From the NCBI RefSeq assembly GCF_034479375.1, contig NZ_CP140155.1, positions 5,122,501-5,186,500 of the forward strand: 64,000 nt of DNA, in the 5' to 3' direction. This document shows, in pieces, positions 57,691 to 64,000 of the stretch. The notes beneath the pieces were generated by a model, which had not been told where the DNA came from, did no database searches, and worked only from the letters and a program-made list of their open reading frames with translations. The stretch's first letter is position 1; the number at the start of each line of letters is the position of its first letter. The DNA is from Rhodopseudomonas palustris. GTDB taxonomy: Bacteria; Pseudomonadota; Alphaproteobacteria; Rhizobiales; Xanthobacteraceae. A program made the translations under genes and the position numbers.

Positions 57691-57696
57691 GTACGG

Positions 57697-59009
57697 ACCG
57701 GATAGATTCCTGACAGTTCAGACCGGGGTGATTGTCGACAGTTCACACTGCATCGGAGGGAGGACCGCCGATGCCTTTTGTGGAGACCTGTCGGATGGAA
57801 CAGCGGGTGCGGATGCTGTCGGAGCATGCGAGCGGCCATTGGAGCGTGTCGGATCTGTGCCGGCGCTACGGGGTCAGTCGAGACACGTTCTACGAGTGGC
57901 GGCGGCGTCGGGACAGCGGGGCCGAGGACTGGTTCGTGGACCGCTCGCATGCTCCGCATCATTGCCCGCAGCGGACCGATGCCGCACTGGTTGCGACGAT
58001 CGTCGATCTGCGGCGCCGGTTTCCGCACATGGGTCCGCGCAAGCTTCTGGCGATCCTGCGGCGCAAGCATCCGGAGAACGCGTGGCCTTCGGCCTCGACG
58101 ATCGGCGGATTGTTGAAGCAGGCCGGGCTGATCGCGCCGGTCAGGCGGCGGCGGCCGGCGCTGGCTCAGCAACGACCGTTTGCAGCGGTGAGCGCGCCGA
58201 ACGACGAATGGGCGGCCGACTTCAAGGGCTGGTTTCGGACCCGCGACGGCACCCGGATCGATCCCTTGACGCTGACCGACGGTTTCAGCCGCTATCTGTT
58301 CGACATCGCCATCACGCCGCAAACCATCGACGCCACGATGCCGTTGTTTCTCGATGCCTTCCGCCGCCATGGCCTGCCGCGGGCGATCCGCTGCGACAAC
58401 GGCTCGCCGTTCGGTTCGACCGGCGCCTGCGGGCTGACCCGGCTGTCGGCCTGGTGGCTCAAGCTCGGGATCGAGCCGCATTTCGTGCATCCAGCCTCGC
58501 CGCAGGAGAACGGCCGTCACGAGCGGATGCATCGGACCCTGAAGGCACAGACCTCGCGCCCGCCGGCGGCCACGGCGACCCAGCAGCAGTCCCGCTTCGA
58601 TGCCTTCCGCGATCACTACAATCGGGAGCGCCCGCACGAGGCGCTCGGCCAGCGACCGCCGGCCGAACTCTACACCGTCTCGACGCGGCAGATGCCGGAC
58701 CGGATCGCGGACCCCTGGTACGACGCCGACCACGAGGTGCGGCGGGTCCGCAGCTCCGGCGAGATCATGTGGCACGGCGAGCGCATCTTCATCAGCGAGG
58801 CGCTGATCGGAGAACCGATCGGCATCGCCGAACTCGACAACGGCGACCAGATCGTGCGGTTCTGCCACTACGACATCGGCCTGATCGATCGCCTCCGCGT
58901 GTTCCGTCGCTTCGCTCCGCCCCGAGAGGGGCTGCGCTACGCGCCGCAACACGCGGACAAAGACCTGTCGACAATCATCCCGGTCTAAAGTGTCGGGAAT
59001 CATGCCGGT
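57697..59009 (+). mobile_element. IS481-family insertion sequence
   Basis: About 1313 bases bounded by imperfect inverted repeats. Left end: ACCGGATAGATTCCTGACAG and on to GATTGTCGACAG (57697-57744). The right end, read inverted, is ACCGGCATGATTCCCGACAC onward (58962-59009). Over 40 inner bases roughly 34 match. One transposase gene fills it, and its stop lies inside the right repeat. I could not identify a clear target-site duplication, so the outer limits are approximate. Confidence 0.75.
57771..58988 (+). CDS. IS481-family transposase
   Basis: A 405-residue DDE transposase. An N-terminal helix-turn-helix (WSVSDLCRRYGVSRDTFYEW) is followed by the integrase core with D150 in EWAADFKGWF, D209 in IRCDNGSPFG and E246 in SPQENGRHERMH. 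The D-E spacing of 36 residues is normal. C-terminal residues form the usual small beta domain. All three catalytic residues and both ends are present, so the element may be active. The gene ends in the right inverted repeat. Confidence 0.93.
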   Translation: MPFVETCRMEQRVRMLSEHASGHWSVSDLCRRYGVSRDTFYEWRRRRDSGAEDWFVDRSHAPHHCPQRTDAALVATIVDLRRRFPHMGPRKLLAILRRKHPENAWPSASTIGGLLKQAGLIAPVRRRRPALAQQRPFAAVSAPNDEWAADFKGWFRTRDGTRIDPLTLTDGFSRYLFDIAITPQTIDATMPLFLDAFRRHGLPRAIRCDNGSPFGSTGACGLTRLSAWWLKLGIEPHFVHPASPQENGRHERMHRTLKAQTSRPPAATATQQQSRFDAFRDHYNRERPHEALGQRPPAELYTVSTRQMPDRIADPWYDADHEVRRVRSSGEIMWHGERIFISEALIGEPIGIAELDNGDQIVRFCHYDIGLIDRLRVFRRFAPPREGLRYAPQHADKDLSTIIPV

Positions 59010-59042
59010 TGAACAGGGCAGTGAGTTCGTGTGGCCTACATC

Positions 59043-59132
59043 GTAGGGCGGGTTAGCCGAAGGCGTAACCCGCCGATGCGTGACGTCGATGAAACGGCGG
59101 ATGACGCTGCGCTCATCCGCCCTACGGGCTAC
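59043..59132. repeat. Palindromic repeat E, copy 1
   Basis: GTAGGGCGGGTTAGCCGAAG and the inverse-type GCTCATCCGCCCTACGGGCT. Similar GTAGCCCGC..GGGCTACGC material occurs at 59480. It lies just after the IS element. Confidence 0.7.
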
Positions 59133-59145
59133 GCTGCGAATCTGC

Positions 59146-59379
59146 CTACGGGCTCGTTGTCCTGTTGCGGATCGCTCGGACGTCCCCGACAAGCTGACCG
59201 AACGCAAACAGCGCGACGCCCGGGATCGACAGCAGGACGGCAATCAAGAATAGCCCCATCGTGGCGCCGCCCTCGGGTATCTGCAATTCGCGGGACAGTG
59301 GCGCCTGCAGCCCGATGAAGAAGGCCAGCCAAACCAAGACGAGGTAGGCGCCTGAAACGATCTTGAGAAATACCGACAT
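59146..59379 (-). CDS. Small two-helix membrane protein
   Basis: A 77-residue membrane protein. Helix 1 is IVSGAYLVLVWLAFFIGLQA, helix 2 GLFLIAVLLSIPGVALFAFG. A short polar loop (PLSRELQIPEGGAT) separates them. No family is recognised. The ATG at 59379 has GAGGC upstream. Its GC content is ordinary for the window, unlike the next gene upstream. Confidence 0.55.
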   Translation of the reverse strand: MSVFLKIVSGAYLVLVWLAFFIGLQAPLSRELQIPEGGATMGLFLIAVLLSIPGVALFAFGQLVGDVRAIRNRTTSP

Positions 59380-59479
59380 GGACTTGCCTCGCAGGAAATA
59401 TTGGCGATCCTGCCCAGCCACATCGCAGGCATCAAGTCGACTTGTGGTCTAGGATGATGCGAGTTTTTTGCGCCGCGCA

Positions 59480-59558
59480 GTAGCCCGCATGAGCGAAGCG
59501 ACATGCGGGAAGCGCAGAATGAAGATCCCGGGTATCGCTGCGCTCACCCGGGCTACGC
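59480..59558. repeat. Palindromic repeat E, copy 2 (next to the AT-rich gene)
   Basis: GTAGCCCGCATGAGCGAAGC ... GCTGCGCTCACCCGGGCTAC. It lies 22 bases from the stop of the HD-Hsp90-like gene. Confidence 0.7.
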
Positions 59559-59579
59559 TTGCTGGTCTTCGTGCGCGCC

Positions 59580-62192
59580 CTAAGAGTGGGGAGACAAGGA
59601 CAAAATCAATGCGTCTGCTGCTCCGATAGATTGCACAACACCAGTTTCCACTTTCATCTGTAGATGCCTCCCATTCGCCTCGCAGAAACGTTTGAGACAG
59701 AGAGCGAAACTGAATGGGTGTATAGCAGGCGGCGGATCGCCACGTGCAGCGACTCGAGGATCAGGAGGCAAAAGGCCTTCAAGAGAAAGGAATCTATTGT
59801 TCTTAATCGGGAAGAATGTCGCTAGTCCGTTGTGTGAAATTCTGGGAGCGTGCAGGTCAATATGGTTCATCAGGCCGGATTTGAACAGCACGATAGGGTG
59901 ATTATTCAGATAGTAAAAAATCTCACGTAGAGTCATGATTTGTATTCCGTGGGAGGAGATGAAAATCGCACGGAGTGTAGCAGATGGATCTACATTTATG
60001 CCGGATAGGCTAACGCTCGCAAAGCACCACTCAAGCTCATTTATACTTTCGGCTTTTAGGATGTTGATCTGTTCATTTGCCCAGACATCTATTTCTTCTT
60101 GACTTGCGACTGTATTAAGGGCGTGGCGCTTTGCAGAGTCTGGATAGTAGTCAACGTACCCGACAATATCCGACGAGTGCCTGGCCGAGATCGAAGTTGC
60201 CAAGCCTCCGACCGTACTTACGTAGAGAGAATCTTCAGTCCCGAGATTGAGCGTCGCAAGGCCTACGATAGTTCCCCTTGAGCCGATTGGCCGCAAGCGA
60301 TTGGAGTATCTCAAGAAGTTTGGGGCGACCTTCGATCGATACTTAGCGAAGTAGATTGTTTCCAGCCATCTTTGTTTGTCGCCACTAGCCGCGATGTCGG
60401 ATATTGGCTCGTGAACGATGGTCGATTGTGAATTGTCAGTTTGAATGGTTATGCTGACGTCAAGTCCGGCTGTGATGACTGCTATGTAATCGCTAATTGT
60501 AACGAAAAGATCGGTTTCATTTGTGGAGTTAGATTTAATAAGTATACGTCCATCCTCAGAAATGAGCGAGTTGATCAGATCTGCTGTCACAATTGTTGAG
60601 GCAGATGAACTAAAGTCTGATTTTTCGCCTTTGGATGCTATCGGCCTCAGAGTTAATCCGTCCGGAAACTTCAATTCAAGGACCTCTTTCAGCCCTTGCT
60701 TCCACTTTCGGGAAGCGATTCTAACAGCCTTGGCGACCATGAAGGTTGAATAGAAGCCAATTCCGAACTTCCCCACGGGCGCAAATCCAGATGCTCGTAG
60801 CCCTGGAAATTCCTCCTGAACCAATTGCGTTGTCCAGAATGACGTTCCGAAGTCGAGAAGTGGCCCAGTCATTGTACGCTCTGACATCCCAACTCCATTG
60901 TCCTCAACTTGGAGTTGCCAACCGGTCTTTTGCTTAAGCACACGAATGAGGATGCGCCCGGCATCGAACCCCTCCTCAAGTCTCCTTCTTGCTAAGATAG
61001 CGTCTCGCGCATTCTGAATTAGTTCTCGGAGGACAACGAGCATCTTTTCTGATGTTCCGTAGAGGCTTTCTCCCCCAATGCTCCGAACAAGTTTCTCAAC
61101 GTTCCCAACGTGCAGGATCGCGTTCCATGGGATCCAGTCGTTAGTCCTGATGTACCTGCTCGCGAGCTTGGGTGAGTCGGCTCCGCTTACGCGCTTGATC
61201 TTGAATGGTGGGCTTGAAGCCGAATTCTTCCTAGATTCAAGTAACTGATTCGAGGAACGAATCTCTTTGTCGACCAGGGTGATTGCATCGTAGGCGACCC
61301 ACCAAGCCTTGAAATCGACTTCACTGAACTCTCGAATAGATGTGATCGCAATAGAGTCACCTGCTGGGTCACTCTGGTCGATGTCCGCCCGAGCTAGCCA
61401 GTTTTGTGCTTTCCAATGATCGCGTGATACTCCATGGTGCTTGATGAGTGCATAGAGAAAGTCGGGAGCGCGCCGATTATCTATGTGTGCGGCGTCTGCG
61501 CAGCGTAAAATGCAGGCGAGTTTTACTGGGTCAACTCGCCAATCTGCGGGCCAATTACCTGGAGCGTAAACTTGCTGCTGCAGTCTTTCCGTCAGATCAT
61601 CGATGTCCCAGTGATGGCTTGCTGCGATTTTGCCTATCAGGGCTCCGTACTGTTTTCGCAGGTCGACGTCGTCGAGTAGAAAGCGCGATTGCAGAGTGTC
61701 AGGATCCTTCCATTCTCGTTCTAGTAGTATCTTGGCCTGTTCAGCGTGCAGCAATCGGATTGCAGCGAAGTCAGCGGAATCTTGAATTTCTGCTATCGGT
61801 CTGTTGGGGTTTGTTTGAATTTCGGCCGCGAAAGAATCTTTCCATTGAGTGGAGGCCCTTACTTCATCCCTGCCCCCAGTGTATGCCTCATAGCATAGCG
61901 CTGCATCATGCAGTGCTATAGCTCCACCGAGGACAAATATCTCCATTGGATTGCATGGGTAAGCGGGCCCTGTAATGAGAGTCGCAGTCTCCCAAAGGGC
62001 ATCGAGATGAGTAACGTCGTGCACAGTTAGGTTTGGAAAGCTCTTGTAAATTTGACTGGTGAGGGCCGCAGCATTGTCCCTCAAAGATCGGAGTGCAACG
62101 CGGAGCTGCTCCACTTTTTGAGGGTGAGAAAACATTGCATCATCACCGAACAGGCATTTCCAAAGGTGCGTTCGCTCGAACGATCGTTCCAT
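59580..62192 (-). CDS. HD phosphohydrolase fused to an Hsp90-like ATPase; foreign-looking
   Basis: An 870-residue protein. Residues 40-240 form an HD-type domain: LTVHDVTHLDALWE (H58, H62), GGAIALHDAALC (H95, D96) and LRCADAAHIDNR (D233). Residues 375-620 have the GHKL fold in Hsp90 form: VLRELIQNARDAI (E390, N394, D397), VEDNGVGMSERTM (D431, G433, G435) and VGKFGIGFYSTFMVAKAV (474 on), the same order as HtpG. The C-terminal 250 residues are unassigned. Base composition is far more AT-rich than its neighbours, pointing to transfer. The ATG at 62192 has GGAAA upstream; a TTG at 62252 is possible. A defence role is plausible but unproven. Confidence 0.85.
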   Translation of the reverse strand: MERSFERTHLWKCLFGDDAMFSHPQKVEQLRVALRSLRDNAAALTSQIYKSFPNLTVHDVTHLDALWETATLITGPAYPCNPMEIFVLGGAIALHDAALCYEAYTGGRDEVRASTQWKDSFAAEIQTNPNRPIAEIQDSADFAAIRLLHAEQAKILLEREWKDPDTLQSRFLLDDVDLRKQYGALIGKIAASHHWDIDDLTERLQQQVYAPGNWPADWRVDPVKLACILRCADAAHIDNRRAPDFLYALIKHHGVSRDHWKAQNWLARADIDQSDPAGDSIAITSIREFSEVDFKAWWVAYDAITLVDKEIRSSNQLLESRKNSASSPPFKIKRVSGADSPKLASRYIRTNDWIPWNAILHVGNVEKLVRSIGGESLYGTSEKMLVVLRELIQNARDAILARRRLEEGFDAGRILIRVLKQKTGWQLQVEDNGVGMSERTMTGPLLDFGTSFWTTQLVQEEFPGLRASGFAPVGKFGIGFYSTFMVAKAVRIASRKWKQGLKEVLELKFPDGLTLRPIASKGEKSDFSSSASTIVTADLINSLISEDGRILIKSNSTNETDLFVTISDYIAVITAGLDVSITIQTDNSQSTIVHEPISDIAASGDKQRWLETIYFAKYRSKVAPNFLRYSNRLRPIGSRGTIVGLATLNLGTEDSLYVSTVGGLATSISARHSSDIVGYVDYYPDSAKRHALNTVASQEEIDVWANEQINILKAESINELEWCFASVSLSGINVDPSATLRAIFISSHGIQIMTLREIFYYLNNHPIVLFKSGLMNHIDLHAPRISHNGLATFFPIKNNRFLSLEGLLPPDPRVAARGDPPPAIHPFSFALCLKRFCEANGRHLQMKVETGVVQSIGAADALILSLSPHS

Positions 62193-62252
62193 GTCAATTG
62201 TTTCCAAATCGAATTTAGAGAATTGGTTTTGTCGATAGACTAGGATTGACAA

Positions 62253-62728
62253 TTAAGTAAATAGATATATATTCCTATCCATCCCGCCCCATCGAGGGGC
62301 GCGTTGCCGGGACGCTGGTCGTCGCGGGGCGGGGTGTGGCGCCTGCGGGCGTGGGGCAGACGTTGCCCTGCGCCTCCGGGGAGCCGAGGGTACCGTCCGC
62401 CGCTACTACGAGCGGCTGCCGCTTTCGTGGCTGGACGGGCGCAGCAGAACGCGAGGTAACTCGCGAGCTCCCTGCGTTCCCGGAAGCACGGCCCTCGGTC
62501 AAAAATCGCCACGGTGGAGCGTCGAAAGGCGTTCCGCGACTCTGACGCCGGTGCGCCGGTGCCAGCGGTCGCGGCACTGACTAAACGGTTGCGCCTTTCG
62601 GCGCTCCGCCTCCCTCGGCCTGAGCGCCGCCGGGAGGTCCCCTGAACCCACCACTCACGCAAATGATTTTGCGGGCAACGCCGCCGCCTGCGCGCGTGCG
62701 CGTCCCGCTCAGCCGCAGGAGACGATTC
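62253..62728. other. Non-coding block upstream of the HD-Hsp90-like gene
   Basis: 62253-62280 is AT-rich (AATTAAGTAAATAGATATAT) and probably holds the promoter of the HD-Hsp90-like gene. From about 62283 the sequence turns abruptly GC-rich; frames in it are Arg/Pro/Ala-rich with no start signals. I could not identify a repeat partner within the window. Confidence 0.5.
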
Positions 62729-63046
62729 ATGATTTCTCCGGACGATCCCCTGTCATGGGGCGAAGACTTCCTTGCCGCCGACGAGGCCGAGGACGACGCC
62801 GAGGCGCAGTCCGACGCGGACTACGCGGTCGCGGTGGTGGCGGTGCAGCGGGCGCTCGCCGATCGCGCCGGCGCGTATGCGCGCTGCAAGCTGGGGCGCT
62901 GCCGCCGCGAACGCGGCTGCCGCACCTTCGGCGATTGCGCGGTGCGGCCCTGGCGCGACCCGGCCGATGATCGATACCAGCCGGTGATCGACGCCCTCTA
63001 CGAGGAGATCAGGCGCGCGCGGCGCGTTGCGGCGTTGGATGGCTGA
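62729..63046 (+). CDS. Small acidic protein with a CxxxxC...C...C pattern
   Basis: A 105-residue protein. An acidic N-terminal half (WGEDFLAADEAEDDAEAQSD) is followed by a helix and the cysteine cluster ARCKLGRCRRERGCRTFGDC, then a basic C-terminus. The four cysteines could bind a metal. I do not recognise a named family, although similar clusters occur in rhizobiales. The ATG at 62729 has CAGGAGAC upstream. Confidence 0.65.
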   Translation: MISPDDPLSWGEDFLAADEAEDDAEAQSDADYAVAVVAVQRALADRAGAYARCKLGRCRRERGCRTFGDCAVRPWRDPADDRYQPVIDALYEEIRRARRVAALDG

Positions 63047-63110
63047 GCAGGGTTGGGCGTGCGGGCCTGGAACAGCGATGAGGATGCACGGCCGCGGCCG
63101 AGCACTCAGT

Positions 63111-63214
63111 CGTCATCCTCCGCGCATGCGGAGGATCCAGTATTCCAGAGGCTTCGCGTTCAACAACGCGCGCTCTGGGATACTGGGTCGCCCGCCTTCG
63201 CGGGCGATGACGGT
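63111..63214. repeat. Palindromic repeat G (TCATCCTCCGCGCATGCGGA family)
   Basis: GTCATCCTCCGCGCATGCGG with AGGATCCAGTATTCC at the left; CTGGGATACTGGGTCGCCCG and CCTTCGCGGGCGATGACGGT at the right. Only this copy is in the window. Confidence 0.75.
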
Positions 63215-63290
63215 CGAAGGCGTCGCGGGCGTCGGCGGTTGTGGTGTCGCGGGTGATGACGGCGGGTGGCGTTGCGATCGCGCGTCGTGC

Positions 63291-63361
63291 CATGCCCCTC
63301 ACCCGGAATTCACGCTGTGCGCGAATTCCGACCTCTCCCCGCAGTGCGGGGAGAGGTTAGG
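63291..63361. repeat. Short palindromic repeat (CTCTCCCCGC family), inverted copy
   Basis: ATGCCCCTCACCCGGAATTC, GCGCGAATTCCGACC, then TCTCCCCGCAGTGCGGGGAG. It is the reverse-oriented partner of the copy at 16905 and ends 11 bases before the TrcR gene. With repeat G it fills most of the 325-base gap. Confidence 0.8.
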
Positions 63362-63371
63362 AGAGCGTCCC

Positions 63372-64000
63372 TTATTCCTCGTCTTCGTCCTCGGCCTTCT
63401 TGCCGCCGATGGTCTTGAGCTTGGCGAACACGGCGTCGAGGTTGAGGTCGTCTTCGCTGCGGCCGGAGCCGGCGGGTTCGAATTCGGCGTCCTTGCGGGT
63501 GGTCTCGGAGGCCGGCAGCAGCGTGGCGCCGCCGTATTCCTGGTCGGTCGGCTTCTCCTTGGCGGCGCGCTGCACCTCGAAATCGAGCTCGATCTGCGAG
63601 CACAGGCCGAGCGTCACCGGGTCCATCGGCGTCAGCGTCGAGGCGTTCCAATGGGTGCGGTCGCGCACGCTGGCGATCGTGGTCTTGGTGGTGCCGACCA
63701 GCCGCATGATCTGGGCGTCCTTGAGTTCCGGATGATTGCGCACCAGCCACAGGATCGCGCTCGGGCGCTCGTGGCGGCGCGACACCGGGGTGTAGCGCGG
63801 GCCCTTCTTCTTGCTGGCCTGCGGCAGCACGACCTTGCTCTCGGCGAGCTTGAGGCGGTGGTCCGGGTCCTTCTCGCCCTTCTCGATCTCGTCGCGGGTG
63901 AGCTGGCCGGTCGAGATCGGGTCCATCCCCTTGATGCCCTGGGCGGCGTCGCCGTCGGCGATCGCCTGGATCTCCAGCGGGTGCATCTTGGTGAAATCGG
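63372..64000 (-). CDS. TrcR/DUF1013 family protein, 5' end outside window
   Basis: The C-terminal 209 residues of a DUF1013 protein; the start lies beyond the right edge. The visible part begins DFTKMHPLEIQAIADGDAA, the family's conserved first helix region, and continues with YTPVSRRHERPSAILWLVRN and the helix-turn-helix-like AQIMRLVGTTKTTIASVRDR. DUF1013 proteins are called TrcR and are linked to cell-cycle transcription in alphaproteobacteria. The acidic tail (KKAEDEDEE) is normal. The family call is firm; the role is taken from the family. Confidence 0.87.
   Translation of the reverse strand, partial: DFTKMHPLEIQAIADGDAAQGIKGMDPISTGQLTRDEIEKGEKDPDHRLKLAESKVVLPQASKKKGPRYTPVSRRHERPSAILWLVRNHPELKDAQIMRLVGTTKTTIASVRDRTHWNASTLTPMDPVTLGLCSQIELDFEVQRAAKEKPTDQEYGGATLLPASETTRKDAEFEPAGSGRSEDDLNLDAVFAKLKTIGGKKAEDEDEE

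Noticed and set aside
59580..62192. The gene as an ordinary htpG (Hsp90)
   Set aside because: The ATP motifs are Hsp90-like, but about 375 residues with an HD domain precede them and the base composition is foreign.
62240..62662. A 140-residue minus-strand gene in the GC-rich block
   Set aside because: It is Arg/Ala-rich, has no ribosome-binding site, and spans the composition break upstream of the HD-Hsp90-like gene.

Overview
The window looks like chromosomal DNA of a purple non-sulfur alphaproteobacterium of the Rhodopseudomonas palustris / Bradyrhizobium group. The evidence is the high GC, the LH2 antenna genes pucB and pucA at 54968-55342 (pucA opens almost like known Rhodopseudomonas alpha chains), a sulfide:quinone oxidoreductase, an Irr-type box before mbfA, paired DUF992 genes, Omp25-like porins, alphaproteobacterial chemoreceptors, and many short GC-rich palindromic repeats between genes. 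This is inference from family content; no database search was possible.

Layout. 1-5.3 kb: cupin, thioesterase, CWC protein and HAD phosphatase, a small DnaB-like ATPase lying between two copies of one repeat, an aldo/keto reductase and an acyltransferase. 5.5-9.2 kb: DUF486 protein and a complete TRAP transporter (dctP-dctQ-dctM). 9.4-14.7 kb: PQQ-type sugar dehydrogenase, a GST, aspartate aminotransferase and two DUF992 proteins. 14.8-25.4 kb: EF-G-like GTPase, XRE regulator overlapping aroE, TRIC-type membrane protein, enoyl-CoA hydratase, lldD-type FMN enzyme, glmM and an Fsr-type exporter. 25.9-30.9 kb: two Omp25-like porins, a GST, a split PAS/chemoreceptor pair and a small secreted protein. 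31.1-34.1 kb: serC and serA, the first two steps of the phosphorylated serine pathway, with a likely serC leader RNA. 34.3-38.4 kb: two tandem sCache chemoreceptors. 38.5-44.8 kb: phytase-like esterase, mbfA, and two EamA exporters around an HD protein and a DUF1330 protein. 44.9-48.7 kb: sqr with an ATTC-N8-GAAT operator-like site, GNAT, ybaK and an aldo/keto reductase. 49-53.7 kb: a PilZ/HD-GYP pair, purA and a large Pro-rich membrane protein. 54.2-57.5 kb: pucBA with a PpsR-type box, a methyltransferase and small proteins. 57.7-59 kb: an IS481-type insertion sequence. 59.6-62.2 kb: an AT-rich, apparently foreign gene joining an HD phosphohydrolase domain to an Hsp90-like ATPase. 63.4-64 kb: a TrcR/DUF1013 gene running off the right edge.

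The strongest candidate for an undescribed system is the HD-Hsp90-like protein at 59580-62192: its base composition differs sharply from everything around it, it sits next to an insertion sequence and between repeat-rich borders, and its domain pairing is unusual. Other points of interest are one repeat inserted into another at 53.7-54.1 kb, and operator-like sites for Irr (mbfA), a SqrR/BigR-type regulator (sqr), PpsR (puc) and CtrA (porin). No tRNA, rRNA or CRISPR array was seen. Starts were chosen from ribosome-binding sites and family fit, so several differ from the longest open frame.
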